From NCBI GenBank assembly GCA_964526645.1, contig CAZGJN010000005.1, positions 1-64,000 on the forward strand: a stretch of DNA of 64,000 nt. Direction: 5' to 3'. A program made the translations under genes and the position numbers. Below are positions 51,960 through 60,535 of this stretch, piece after piece (position 1 is the stretch's first letter; the number at the start of each line of letters is the position of its first letter). The notes below the pieces were generated by a model. The model saw only the letters and a program-made list of their open reading frames with translations, searched no databases and had not been told where the DNA came from. The DNA comes from JADJNW01 sp964526645. GTDB lineage: Bacteria; Bacteroidota; Bacteroidia; Chitinophagales; Saprospiraceae.

Positions 51960-53081
51960 ATGAAATATTACATCATCGCGGGTGAAGCTTCGGGTGACTT
52001 GCACGGCTCCAATTTAATAAAAGCATTGAAACGAGAGGACGCTGAGGCGAAATTCCGCGTATGGGGCGGCGACTTGATGCAGGCAGCAGGGGGCGATTTG
52101 CGCAAGCATTATCGCGATTTGGCGTTTATGGGCTTTATAGAGGTAGTTAGGAATCTGCGAACTATTTTGCGCAATATCGAATTTTGTAAAAAGGATATTC
52201 TTGATTATCAACCAGATGCGCTAATTTTAATTGATTACCCAGGTTTTAACCTTCGGATCGCAAAATGGGCGAAAGCTCAGGGTTTAAAAGTCATTTATTA
52301 TATCTCGCCGCAGCTATGGGCATGGCACGCCAGTCGGGTGCATGATATTAAAAAATCAGTGGATAAAATGCTGGTTATTTTACCATTTGAACCCGATTTT
52401 TACAAAAAATATAATTACGATGTAATATTTGTGGGGCACCCGCTTTTAGATGTAATTGAAAATTTTAAAGAAAAGGGTGATTTCTTACAAGAACATCATT
52501 TAGACGAACGCCCTATCGTTGCGCTACTGCCAGGCAGTCGAAAGCAAGAGATTAGCCGAATGCTGGAAGTAATGCTTTCTGTTGTGCCAAAATTTATTGA
52601 TTATCAGTTTATTATCGCTGGTGCACCTTCACAATCAAAGGAATTTTATGAATCCATTTTGGCGAAAGCCAATGCAAAAAATGTCCACTTAGTTCAAAAT
52701 CAAACGTATAATTTGCTGAGCTACGCCCAAGCTGCGCTGGTTACATCGGGTACTGCGACCTTGGAAACTGCGCTATTCAATGTGCCGGAGGTTGTTTGTT
52801 ATAAAGGCAGCGCCATTTCTTATGCTATAGCTAAACAACTGATTGGTAAACGAATAAAGTTTATTGCTTTGGTTAATTTGATTGTAGATCGCCTGTTAGT
52901 CAAAGAATTAATCCAACATGATTTGAATGAAAAAAATTTACAACAAGCTTTAAGCGCTATTTTAAACCCTGAAAAAGCCCAAGAAATCAAAACCGGCTAC
53001 GCCGAATTGCGCCAAAAGCTTGGCAATGCCGGGGCTTCGGAACGGGCGGCACGAGCAATTGTAGATTTTCTTGCTTCTTGA
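51960..53081 (+). CDS. lpxB: Lipid-A-disaccharide synthase
   Basis: GT-B glycosyltransferase joining UDP-diacylglucosamine and lipid X to the lipid A disaccharide. 373 residues, normal length. Family motifs: YIIAGEASGDLHGSNLIKAL, LIDYPGFNLRIAKWAK, YYISPQLWAWHASRV, VGHPLLDV, ALLPGSRKQEI, and VTSGTATLETALFNVPEVVC. Establishes that the organism makes LPS. Confidence 0.96.
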   Translation: MKYYIIAGEASGDLHGSNLIKALKREDAEAKFRVWGGDLMQAAGGDLRKHYRDLAFMGFIEVVRNLRTILRNIEFCKKDILDYQPDALILIDYPGFNLRIAKWAKAQGLKVIYYISPQLWAWHASRVHDIKKSVDKMLVILPFEPDFYKKYNYDVIFVGHPLLDVIENFKEKGDFLQEHHLDERPIVALLPGSRKQEISRMLEVMLSVVPKFIDYQFIIAGAPSQSKEFYESILAKANAKNVHLVQNQTYNLLSYAQAALVTSGTATLETALFNVPEVVCYKGSAISYAIAKQLIGKRIKFIALVNLIVDRLLVKELIQHDLNEKNLQQALSAILNPEKAQEIKTGYAELRQKLGNAGASERAARAIVDFLAS

Positions 53082-53088
53082 AATGGTG

Positions 53089-53250
53089 TCATTCCAGTCT
53101 AAATCCAATTTTTTGGTACATTTTCAACAATAACTCACTTTTGAATCCGCTCAGGAACAAAGAATATTTGCTTAATTGAAACAGTATCAGCAATAAAAAA
53201 GCCAATAACCCAAATTGCAGCGCGATCTTCTTCATTTGCAAAATTTTCAT
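53089..53250 (-). CDS. Small ORF: one-TM protein, possible truncated remnant
   Basis: 53 codons from ATG 53250 to TGA 53089-53091. Residues 6-30 form a TM helix with the phrase ALQFGLLAFLLLILFQLSKY, SLF following. That phrase resembles the N-terminal TM segment of some Bacteroidota LuxR-type helix-turn-helix membrane regulators, so this may be a truncated remnant of such a gene; alternatively a genuine small membrane protein. A TAAATTTG element (53287-53280) lies 30 nt upstream. It is convergent with lpxB. Nothing else is seen in 53251-53433. Confidence 0.4.
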   Translation of the reverse strand: MKILQMKKIALQFGLLAFLLLILFQLSKYSLFLSGFKSELLLKMYQKIGFRLE

Positions 53251-53433
53251 AAAATCATTGCAATAATAACCAATTTAAACAAATTTATATTCGGTAAAAT
53301 CAAAATTTGACATTTTTTAGTTTGATGAACCAATAAGAACGCGTATTTTGCCCAATCGGCTTTTGGTTGGATGATAGAGAAACGATTCAATTTGAAAAAT
53401 CTATTGTCTAACAGCAAAGCCCAAAAATAACGT

Positions 53434-54633
53434 ATGAACCTACGACAGACCTGCCTGCTCTTCACCCTCGGAGTGTTGCTTGCCTGCCAAGACACACAGT
53501 CTGGTCGTTCTAATGCCAACTCCAATGCGCCTGATTCCCTGGCGATCAATGAAGAAGAGGATGTGCCAGAATGGATCTTCCGGCGCAATGGCAAAATCCG
53601 CAATGCGCCTTTCTTGCCTGGAATTTATCAAAATACACCTATTGATACCGTTGACTTTCCATTCATCACCACAAAATTGGTAGCCGCTTTAGCGCAACAA
53701 CAAAAGTTACTCCAACAAGCCCGTCCCTACAAAATCCAACGAGTGGGCAACTTGGTTATCAGACCGGAGCAACTCGAAGAAACGATCAAAATTTTGAAAC
53801 AATGGCAGCAAACCAAGCCAATGTACCTGCACCAATATTTGGATGCACACCAAATCTGGGGAGAAGACCGCCGCGGCAATGTGCAATTTACGGGCTATTT
53901 TACACCCATCATCAAGGTCAAAAAAACAAAAGACAAGAATTATAAATATCCCATCTATAGCCGCCCAAGAGACTGGGCAGGCGCGCTTCCTACCCGGAAA
54001 CAGATCGAAACAGAAGGCGCATTGGAGGGGCATGGCTTAGAGCTTGCTTACGCCCAAAATGCAGTGGATGTTTACTACATGCACTTACAGGGTTCTGGTT
54101 TTGTAGAATATCCCAATCAAAAGAGGGAATATTTTGCCTATGACGGCACCAACCGACACCCCTACCGCAGTATCGAAAAATTCATTCAACAACAACCCGA
54201 CCTCGATGTCAAAAACCTATCCATAGATGGTATTAGACGCTTTCTCAACCAACATCCGCATCTCATTGACAGTATCCTCTGCCAAAATCCTTCCTACACC
54301 TTCTTTACCCGTCGCAAAACACAACCCAAAGGCGCTGGTGCTGTGCCGCTAACTGGTGATTTTTCTGTCGCCGTTGATCGGCGCTACATCCCGCTGGGGA
54401 GTTGCCTATTGGCTGCCTTTCCAGTGTACGATCGCAAAACGCGGCGGCTGCGTCATGAGTTTCGCATTTTTCTGGCGCAAGATGTGGGCGGTGCCATTCG
54501 CGGGCCGGGGCATGTGGACGTATATATGGGCGTAGGCAAAAGCGCCCAACGAAAAGCCAGCTACCTCAAACACTACGGCAAGCTCTGGCTCCTATTGCCC
54601 AAAAAGGATGATGCAGTCAGTCTTTCAGATTAA
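53434..54633 (+). CDS. mltA: Membrane-bound lytic murein transglycosylase A
   Basis: 399 residues: lipoprotein signal (LLFTLGVLLAC, Cys near residue 17), MltA domain (NVQFTGYFTPIIKVKKTKD, HGLELAYAQNAVDVYYMHLQ) and 3D domain (SVAVDRRYIPLGSCLLAA; LAQDVGGAIRGPGHVDVYMG) with the catalytic Asp. It cleaves peptidoglycan glycan strands with formation of 1,6-anhydro ends. No other cell-wall genes are adjacent. Confidence 0.93.
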   Translation: MNLRQTCLLFTLGVLLACQDTQSGRSNANSNAPDSLAINEEEDVPEWIFRRNGKIRNAPFLPGIYQNTPIDTVDFPFITTKLVAALAQQQKLLQQARPYKIQRVGNLVIRPEQLEETIKILKQWQQTKPMYLHQYLDAHQIWGEDRRGNVQFTGYFTPIIKVKKTKDKNYKYPIYSRPRDWAGALPTRKQIETEGALEGHGLELAYAQNAVDVYYMHLQGSGFVEYPNQKREYFAYDGTNRHPYRSIEKFIQQQPDLDVKNLSIDGIRRFLNQHPHLIDSILCQNPSYTFFTRRKTQPKGAGAVPLTGDFSVAVDRRYIPLGSCLLAAFPVYDRKTRRLRHEFRIFLAQDVGGAIRGPGHVDVYMGVGKSAQRKASYLKHYGKLWLLLPKKDDAVSLSD

Positions 54634-54820
54634 ATAATTTTTTAATTTAAAAAGCGCTCATTATTAGAAATTGGCACAGTATTTGATTTCAAATATATTA
54701 TAAACTTAATTTATAAAAAACAGAAAAACATCGAATATCAAATTAAATTTATTTTTATATTTTATATATTTGCAAATTGAACCTAAGACGATTCCAAACA
54801 AATTTACTAACAGAAAAAAA

Positions 54821-54967
54821 ATGAAACGCTATGCAAAATTCAGAACTGCTGCACTACGACGATTCCCCATAGGCTGATTCCTAAACAAGGCTGAAAAAAG
54901 AGACTACCGAGCACTGATGCGCCTCGGCAGGGATATGATTGCCCTTGTCTCAGAAAAAATCCAATAG
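54821..54967 (+). pseudogene. Small 48-codon frame interrupted by in-frame TGA
   Basis: ATG 54821 starts MKRYAKFRTAALRRFPIG, then TGA (54875-54877), then without a frame change FLNKAEKRDYRALMRLGRDM, IALVSEKIQ, TAG (54965-54967). The downstream half has good coding character, and the whole would be a basic 48-residue protein with Trp (TGG) as the simplest ancestral codon at the TGA. Stop-codon readthrough or selenocysteine is possible but unsupported: no SECIS-like stem directly after the TGA was found. A TATATTTG element near 54767 precedes it. Family not recognised. Confidence 0.5.
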
Positions 54968-55005
54968 CAGAAAACAGCTATCAGGAATTCAAATCCTTTT
55001 TGCAA

Positions 55006-55067
55006 CAATCGCCGTTTGCGCGATTGCATTGCCTTAGAATCCTATGCTTGATGCAAACTTTTTTTTT
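55006..55067 (+). terminator. Two hairpins and T-tract before the 55091 gene
   Basis: CAATCGC (55006-55012) pairs perfectly with GCGATTG (55020-55026). TTGCAT (55024-55029) can pair with ATGCAA (55051-55056), followed by nine T (55059-55067). The second with its T-tract looks like a factor-independent terminator for the small frame at 54821-54967; the two stems overlap by three bases and could be alternatives. Confidence 0.5.
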
Positions 55068-55090
55068 GAAACACTATAAAAAATTAAATT

Positions 55091-55279
55091 ATGGCAAAGG
55101 CTAACAACTCCGGAAAAGAAAATTTTTTACTCCTCTTTTTGTTTGTATTTGGTGCACTTGGGCTTTTTTATGCCTTCTCTTCTTCAAAGAAAGAAGCGGT
55201 AGTGAACGCCCAAAATAACACCAACGCTGCGCTTTCGGTGGAAGCATCCCAGGAAGCCACTATTAATGCCTGGCAATAA
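55091..55279 (+). CDS. Small one-TM protein
   Basis: 62 residues: TM helix near residues 11-29 (FLLLLFLFVFGALGLFYAFS), then a Ser/Lys stretch and an Asn/Ala-rich tail. No family recognised. A strong terminator follows at 55329. Confidence 0.6.
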   Translation: MAKANNSGKENFLLLFLFVFGALGLFYAFSSSKKEAVVNAQNNTNAALSVEASQEATINAWQ

Positions 55280-55328
55280 AATTTTCAACCTTTTGTACCA
55301 TACTTTTGTGGAATCTTGCGTTTAAGCA

Positions 55329-55374
55329 AAACAGGTGCTGGAGCTAAGCCCCATCACCTGTTTCATTTTTTTTT
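55329..55374 (+). terminator. Rho-independent terminator
   Basis: AAACAGGTG (55329-55337) pairs perfectly with CACCTGTTT (55355-55363), 17-nt loop, then CA and nine T (55366-55374). It ends the transcript of the 55091-55279 gene. Confidence 0.85.
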
Positions 55375-55438
55375 CGACGAAAATGAATCCTTTTTACTAT
55401 TTTTTTGTTTAGCAAATTTGAATAGAACTTCTCCGCGT

Positions 55439-55654
55439 ATGAATACACTCAAAAACTTGTTAGAACGCTCTGCCTTTGGCGTTTGTAGCTATATTGGCGA
55501 AAAAATCGGTATTACCTCTGCTACCGTTCGCCTTTATTTTATTTACCTTTCCTTTGCCACGCTGGGTTCTCCGATTATCTTTTATTTGTTTGCTGCTTTT
55601 TGGCTCAATATCAAACGCTACCTCAAAAGTGGCAAAAATCTCCTTTGGGGATAG
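55439..55654 (+). CDS. PspC-domain protein
   Basis: About 71 residues from ATG 55439; the longer frame from 55316 runs through the terminator and is rejected. The pattern FGVCSYIGEKIGITSATVRL then a TM helix FATLGSPIIFYLFAAFWLNI is the PspC domain, found in membrane stress regulators of the phage-shock type. It lacks the extra domains of larger PspC proteins and has no pspAB neighbours. Confidence 0.82.
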   Translation: MNTLKNLLERSAFGVCSYIGEKIGITSATVRLYFIYLSFATLGSPIIFYLFAAFWLNIKRYLKSGKNLLWG

Positions 55655-55817
55655 TGCCCCCTGCTTTTTCAGTTGATAAAAATGGCATGATTCGTTGAGT
55701 CGCGAAAGTACATTCGTCACTGAATTTATTTATTTTTTGTTTGTAACAATACAAGAAAATTTCAACTGAGTATTTTTTTTTCATACCTAAAATGAAATTG
55801 TTTTTATAAAGTAAAAA

Positions 55818-55848
55818 TTTGTTTTATGCGATAGAAATTGTACTTTTG
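55818..55848 (+). promoter_or_regulatory. Consensus promoter for the 55874 gene
   Basis: TTTG (55818-55821), exact 19-nt spacer, TACTTTTG (55841-55848): a perfect Bacteroidota TTTG-N19-TAnnTTTG promoter, 25 nt before ATG 55874. It argues against the longer frame that begins at 55838. Confidence 0.75.
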
Positions 55849-55873
55849 TAAAAAATTGATAGTCAACTCTACT

Positions 55874-56581
55874 ATGAAAAAACAAGCTGGTCATCGCCAA
55901 TATAACTTCCCGGATGCCGACCTTTACTTGCAGAGCATAGAGCGCATTCGCTATGCCCATCGCGATTTGGCATACTTTGAAAAATACAGCTATGGAGCAG
56001 ATCGCCTCAAAGGCTTTATGAATTTGTGCGAAAAATTCAAAGCACTACCCGACGACGATGAACTCGTTGGGGATCAAATGATTGTAACCGATAAAAAATA
56101 TGAAGCCGCCGAGAAATTAAAGACTGCCATTCGGAGCTTAATGACGCGAGTAGCCATGAAATACAACAACCGCAGCGGGCGCTACCGCAAGTTCGGTACA
56201 GCAAAAATGGGAGATATGACGGATGCCCAACTCCTCTTTTGCGGGCGCAGGGTCGTGCGGGTTGCACGCCAGCAAATTGACTTTCTGGCGGATGTTGGTG
56301 TTAACGAAACGGTGCTCCAACGCATTGTAGAAGCCTATCAAGATTTTGAAACAGCCCTCAACATCCAACAGGATAAAATTTCGGATCGCGATATCGCAGT
56401 GGAAAATCGAATAGAACAAGGCAATAAAATCTATCAGGAACTATTGGTTTTATGCGACATCGGTAAAGACATCTGGGCAGAGAAAGACCCTTTGAAATAT
56501 GAAAATTACACCATTTACGAAAGTAACAACGATCAGAAAAAAATACGCAAAGAGAAATTGGCACTGAAGGAAAAAGAATAG
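55874..56581 (+). CDS. Hypothetical helical protein
   Basis: About 235 residues from ATG 55874. All-helical and charged, no signal or TM: HRQYNFPDADLYLQSIERIR, YAHRDLAYFEKYSYG, then a central segment (TRVAMKYNNRSGRYRKFGTA) and a long C-terminal helix. It looks like a soluble structural or regulatory protein; no family was recognised. It has its own strong promoter, so it is probably well expressed. Confidence 0.68.
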   Translation: MKKQAGHRQYNFPDADLYLQSIERIRYAHRDLAYFEKYSYGADRLKGFMNLCEKFKALPDDDELVGDQMIVTDKKYEAAEKLKTAIRSLMTRVAMKYNNRSGRYRKFGTAKMGDMTDAQLLFCGRRVVRVARQQIDFLADVGVNETVLQRIVEAYQDFETALNIQQDKISDRDIAVENRIEQGNKIYQELLVLCDIGKDIWAEKDPLKYENYTIYESNNDQKKIRKEKLALKEKE

Positions 56582-56692
56582 CCCAATGTTTACTAATTTT
56601 ACAACTTGCCGTTATAGATACAAAAGATAATGATATCAAAACCTAAAAATCAATCCAATCTTCTGGAAAAACAGCGTAATTTTCTATTGAAC

Positions 56693-56723
56693 TTGCATTA
56701 ATTTTTTCGGCATTATACCTTTG
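56693..56723 (+). promoter_or_regulatory. Consensus promoter for the haem-binding protein gene
   Basis: TTG (56693-56695), 20-nt spacer, TACCTTTG (56716-56723), 42 nt before ATG 56766. The longer frame starting at 56721 overlaps it, which supports the 56766 start. Confidence 0.65.
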
Positions 56724-56765
56724 GCATCGCTTGAAAGATGTAAAACCAATCTAAAAAGAACAACC

Positions 56766-57275
56766 ATGAAAAAAACTATCCTGTTCGTAATCCTTGCAGC
56801 GCTCATTGGCATTCAGTTTATCCGACCAGCCAAAAACACATCAGATATAAAAGATAATGACATTTCGACCAAATACGCAGTGCCGGCGCAGGTGGCTCCC
56901 ATTCTGGATGTGGCTTGCAATGATTGCCATACCAATAATACCAAATATCCCTGGTATGCCGAAGTGCAGCCTGTTGGGTGGTGGCTCAACCAGCACGTTA
57001 CGGAAGGAAAAAAACATTTAAATTTTTCGGAATTTACCAATCGTCCGATCGCTATACAAAACCACAAATTTGAAGAAATCATTGAAATGGTGAAGGAAAA
57101 AGAAATGCCGTTGCCATCCTACACTTGGCTGGGCTTGCATTCGGGTGCAAAATTATCAGATGAACAAAGGCAGTTGTTGGTTGGTTGGGCAGAAGAACAG
57201 ATGGATTTGCTCAAAACACAATACCCCGCCGATAGCTTAGTGATGCGTAGAAGAAATACGCCATCGGCTGAATAA
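56766..57275 (+). CDS. Haem-binding domain protein with single CxxCH motif
   Basis: About 169 residues from ATG 56766. N-terminal signal-anchor (KKTILFVILAALIGIQFI) followed by one c-type haem site CNDCH near residue 48 and the sequence YPWYAEVQPVGWWLNQHVTE, matching the Haem_bd (PF14376) family. It should carry one covalent haem in the periplasm and shuttle electrons. It is convergent with a dehydrogenase subunit gene, and could be the electron acceptor of that system (inference). Confidence 0.85.
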   Translation: MKKTILFVILAALIGIQFIRPAKNTSDIKDNDISTKYAVPAQVAPILDVACNDCHTNNTKYPWYAEVQPVGWWLNQHVTEGKKHLNFSEFTNRPIAIQNHKFEEIIEMVKEKEMPLPSYTWLGLHSGAKLSDEQRQLLVGWAEEQMDLLKTQYPADSLVMRRRNTPSAE

Positions 57276-57308
57276 AATACTACTCTTCATATGGCTTGAG
57301 CAAATATT

Positions 57309-57887
57309 TTACCAATTTGCCCAAGCCGTTTCGTTTTTGTAATCAATACAAGCTTCATATTTTCCTGGAACAATCTCATAACGAAGCACTTGCGTATAGC
57401 CAAGCTCAGAGGTAAAAAAGCCCATCAGCGTCAATTGTTGAAATAAAGTATAATAATGTGGCGACGCATCAGAAGCTTTTTGTGGATTTTCACTATGAAT
57501 TTTTGCTTCTACGGCTGCTTTTTGTAATAATTTGTGGCGTTGTTCGGGCGTTATTTTTAAAAATGCTTTTTTATATTGCGTTTGACTCGCTTGCTCAATC
57601 GTCGTCAAGCCGTTTTTTATAATATTTTGATCTTTGGCATCATAGCAATTGGAAACGAAATCGGCGATAAAACTGCCTACCTGCGCGTCTTTTGCGCCAG
57701 GTGTGTTGGTGCGAGGTATGATAGTTTCGGCTATTTCATTCAAAAAAAGAATATCATTTTCAGTAAATAATCCGATCCCTTCTGCATTATCCTCTCCTAT
57801 TTTGCAGCCGGCAAGAAAAAAATCTGCACCCACGACCATTGCACCGGTTATTAAGCTTATGTTTTTAAGTAATTCTCTTCTATTCAT
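57309..57887 (-). CDS. Gluconate 2-dehydrogenase subunit 3-like protein, Tat-exported
   Basis: About 192 residues from ATG 57887. Tat-like signal with lipobox (MNRRELLKNISLITG, then FFLAGC). The rest follows the gluconate dehydrogenase small-subunit pattern: LNEIAETIIPRTNTPGAKDA near residue 50 and AWANW at the end. This subunit is needed for export and stability of the large FAD subunit, here encoded directly upstream (57967-59697). A 13-bp hairpin pair at 57293-57327 overlaps its 3' end and may terminate both convergent transcripts. Confidence 0.85.
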   Translation of the reverse strand: MNRRELLKNISLITGAMVVGADFFLAGCKIGEDNAEGIGLFTENDILFLNEIAETIIPRTNTPGAKDAQVGSFIADFVSNCYDAKDQNIIKNGLTTIEQASQTQYKKAFLKITPEQRHKLLQKAAVEAKIHSENPQKASDASPHYYTLFQQLTLMGFFTSELGYTQVLRYEIVPGKYEACIDYKNETAWANW

Positions 57888-57903
57888 ATTTAGTTTTGCT
57901 TGG

Positions 57904-57946
57904 GTGTTCGAGCAGTACGTCATATTGGGCATAAACACTCGAACAC
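57904..57946. repeat. Inverted repeat in the 79-nt gap between the two dehydrogenase genes
   Basis: GTGTTCGAG (57904-57912) pairs perfectly with CTCGAACAC (57938-57946), 25-nt loop. Its position between the GMC gene and its subunit-3 gene suggests a transcript-stability or attenuation hairpin that adjusts the ratio of the two subunits. Confidence 0.55.
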
Positions 57947-57966
57947 ATAAAAGTATAAATGCAATT

Positions 57967-59697
57967 TTACAAATTCCCTTTTTTCAATTCTTCCACTGCA
58001 TGATTCGCTGCCCTTGCCGTGAGTGCCATATATAAAATGGAAGGGCTTTGATTACCCGTACTGGTCATACAAGCACCATCTGTTACAAAAACATTTTTAC
58101 AAGCATGAATTTGATTATAGTTATTTAAAATCGAAGTCTTTGGATCGCGCCCCATGCGTGCGCCGCCCATTTCATGAATATCCAAGCCAGGGGCTTGATG
58201 GCTATCGTTGGTACGAATATTCACAGCGCCGGCGGCCTCCAGCATAGCCTGCCCTTGCTCAAGAAAATCTTTTATCATTTTTTCATCATTATCATCATAA
58301 TCTACCGAAGTTATTAACAAAGGGATACCCCATTGATCTTTTTGCTCGGCGCTTAAACGTACATGGTTCGTTTCCTTCGGAATGGTTTCGCCCTGCATAT
58401 ACATGTACGCCCCCCAAGTGCCAGGCTTACTGATTTGATCTTTGAAATCCGCACCCAGCATGGGTTCGATGCCTTTTGTACTTAGTTTTTCGCGATAAGC
58501 GCCGGAGAAAATAGTATAGCCGCCGACGAAATCCGTGTCTTGTTTGTGCAAGTTTCTATAATTCGCTATAATACATTCTACCGGCCGCGTTACTTTATAA
58601 TATTTATCTTTATACCCTTCAAAATCGCCGCCCATGCTGGCTCTATAATTGTGAAAACATATATATTTTCCAAGTACGCCACTATCATTACCCAAGCCAT
58701 TTGGAAAACGACTGGAAGTAGAATTTAATAATATCAAGTTGGTATTAAGCGCAGAAGCATTTACAAAAATAACCTTTGCATAATATTCTATCGCTTTATG
58801 CGTCTTGGTATTGATAACCCTTACGCCGCTCGCTTTTCCAAGTTTTTCATCAAATATAATAGAGTGCACAACCGAATCGGGCTGAACAGTCAGGTTGCCA
58901 GTCTTTTTCGCCCAAGGCAAAGTGGAAGTCACCGAACTAAAATACCCGCCATACGGGCAACCCCGCATACATAGGTTGCGATTCTGGCACTGTCCCCTAC
59001 CCTGTTGTTTGTGAATTTCTTGCGGTTCGGTAATTTGCGCCCAGCGCCCGGAAACATAATATCGCTTAAATTTGTCATATAATACTTTCTTGATATGCTG
59101 CTCAACGCAATTTAATTCATAGCCCGGCAAAAACTCTCCATCCGGCATGGACTCAATCCCTTCTTTTACACCGCAAACGCCAATAAATTTCTCCACATGG
59201 CTATACCAGGGCGCTACATCCGCGTAGCGAATGGGCCAATCCATGCCATACCCAAACCGCTGCGGTGCCGTAAATTCAAAAGCACTCCAACGCTGACAGG
59301 CGCGCCCCCAAGTCAAAGATTTTCCGCCCACCTGATAGCCCCGAATCCAGTCAAAGGGCTTTTCCTGTACATAAGGATGATCGGCATCCTGAATAAAAAA
59401 ATGGTCGGTATCATCAGCATAACCTGCTGATTTTGAAATCAAAGGATTTTTCTGAAGTTGCTCTTTTGTCATTGCACCCCGATACGGAAAATCCCAGGGG
59501 CGCATATTGTAGGTAGGATAATCTTTGATATGTTCCACATTTCGACCGCGCTCCAACACCAGGGTTTTCAAACCTTTTTCGCACAACTCCTTCGCCGCCC
59601 AGCCGCCGCTGATGCCGCTGCCGATGACGATAGCATCGTAGGTATTTTGAGTCTCGCCGCGAGTGTTAATATGAATGGTATCCTTTGTTTCCTGCAT
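57967..59697 (-). CDS. GMC-family FAD oxidoreductase (gluconate/choline dehydrogenase type)
   Basis: About 576 residues from ATG 59697; the upstream frame to 59946 adds a hydrophobic stretch not seen in the family. FAD motif AIVIGSGISGGWAAKELCEK near residue 23, GMC signature GGKSLTWGRACQRW, and the C-terminal catalytic region LDIHEMGGARMGRDPKT then STGNQSPSILYMALTARAAN. It oxidises a sugar or alcohol in the periplasm, riding out with the Tat-signal partner at 57309-57887. A cytochrome subunit is not adjacent. Confidence 0.9.
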   Translation of the reverse strand: MQETKDTIHINTRGETQNTYDAIVIGSGISGGWAAKELCEKGLKTLVLERGRNVEHIKDYPTYNMRPWDFPYRGAMTKEQLQKNPLISKSAGYADDTDHFFIQDADHPYVQEKPFDWIRGYQVGGKSLTWGRACQRWSAFEFTAPQRFGYGMDWPIRYADVAPWYSHVEKFIGVCGVKEGIESMPDGEFLPGYELNCVEQHIKKVLYDKFKRYYVSGRWAQITEPQEIHKQQGRGQCQNRNLCMRGCPYGGYFSSVTSTLPWAKKTGNLTVQPDSVVHSIIFDEKLGKASGVRVINTKTHKAIEYYAKVIFVNASALNTNLILLNSTSSRFPNGLGNDSGVLGKYICFHNYRASMGGDFEGYKDKYYKVTRPVECIIANYRNLHKQDTDFVGGYTIFSGAYREKLSTKGIEPMLGADFKDQISKPGTWGAYMYMQGETIPKETNHVRLSAEQKDQWGIPLLITSVDYDDNDEKMIKDFLEQGQAMLEAAGAVNIRTNDSHQAPGLDIHEMGGARMGRDPKTSILNNYNQIHACKNVFVTDGACMTSTGNQSPSILYMALTARAANHAVEELKKGNL

Positions 59698-59947
59698 TTT
59701 TATGAACGCTTTTGAATCGTTATTCAGGCTAAGATACAAAGGAGTAGCCATTAATAAAAAGAAAAACAAACACTTGAGCAGAAAAATGCAGAAGACAAGC
59801 GCTTTAAAACACATGCTAATTGAAATAGCACAAAACGGGTGGGTATTCGTACCTCTTTTAGCCGTGTAAATAATGGTTTTTTTATAAAAATCTGGTATCA
59901 GTGCTGTCATCTTTTTAAAAGGATAACAGCACTTGGCGTGAGGCAAT

Positions 59948-60370
59948 TTACTTTATCACCCAATCCGACCAGTCACTTGTTACAGTGGCTAATTTTGTAA
60001 GTTCTTGATCTACCGCTTGCATTTCAGGCTGTTGGAAGGCTTTTTCGCCTAATTCCGATAAACTGCCATCTGCTTTGAAAAATTTATCTCTATCTGCTTC
60101 CGTTTTAAAATGCCAAATGAGGATTAATTTATTATCTACACTACTGGCGCCCCGAATGCCCTTCCCTATAAAGCCTTTAAAACCAAAGTGTTTATCAGCT
60201 GCTGGAAAGTATTTCGTATTGTAATAATTGACAACCTCATCCAGCGTCACATTGGGTTTTAATTCAACGGTCATAATGTGAATCCCAATCATATTGCCTT
60301 TCTGAATGGTTTGTCCGAATGTAAAACTCGCTGCTAAAAGCAGGGCGGTAGTGAATAATAAACTTTTCAT
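59948..60370 (-). CDS. Exported small protein with ABM/Dabb-like fold
   Basis: 140 residues: signal peptide (KSLLFTTALLLAASFTFG) then a ferredoxin-like alpha/beta pattern (GNMIGIHIMTVELKPNVTLD, EVVNYYNTKYFPAADKHFG, LIWHFKTEADRDKFFKADGS) resembling dimeric alpha-beta barrel proteins. No active-site residues are recognisable. It lies upstream of the GMC gene on the same strand with a 250-nt gap, so a separate transcript is likely. Confidence 0.7.
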   Translation of the reverse strand: MKSLLFTTALLLAASFTFGQTIQKGNMIGIHIMTVELKPNVTLDEVVNYYNTKYFPAADKHFGFKGFIGKGIRGASSVDNKLILIWHFKTEADRDKFFKADGSLSELGEKAFQQPEMQAVDQELTKLATVTSDWSDWVIK

Positions 60371-60495
60371 AATAGATTAATGTTTAGGTTATTAAAAGTT
60401 AATGTGCTAATATGCTGATAAAACTATAAATAGAAGATAATCAGCGCTTTATTTAAAAATTAAATCTTGTTTAAATTAGAATAGATGGTCGTTGA

Positions 60496-60526
60496 GATTT
60501 CGCAAATCTTGAAGATTTACGAAATC
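60496..60526. repeat. 31-bp palindrome, copy 1
   Basis: Arms GATTTCGCAAATC and GATTTACGAAATC around the loop TTGAA: a 13-bp stem with one G-T pair. Copy 2 with changed but still pairing bases is at 61439-61469. It sits 10 nt before the 21-bp array 2. No gene in 60371-60495. Confidence 0.75.
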
Positions 60527-60535
60527 GTCCTTCAA

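Noticed and set aside
54900..54951. Three-stem RNA structure as an independent ncRNA or riboswitch
   Set aside because: Stems are only 4-5 bp and the same bases are well explained as codons of the small frame at 54821-54967; kept only as a remark under that finding.
54821..54967. Selenocysteine-containing small protein
   Set aside because: No SECIS-like stem-loop in the first 20 nt after the TGA and no Cys-homologue knowledge; nonsense change of TGG is simpler.
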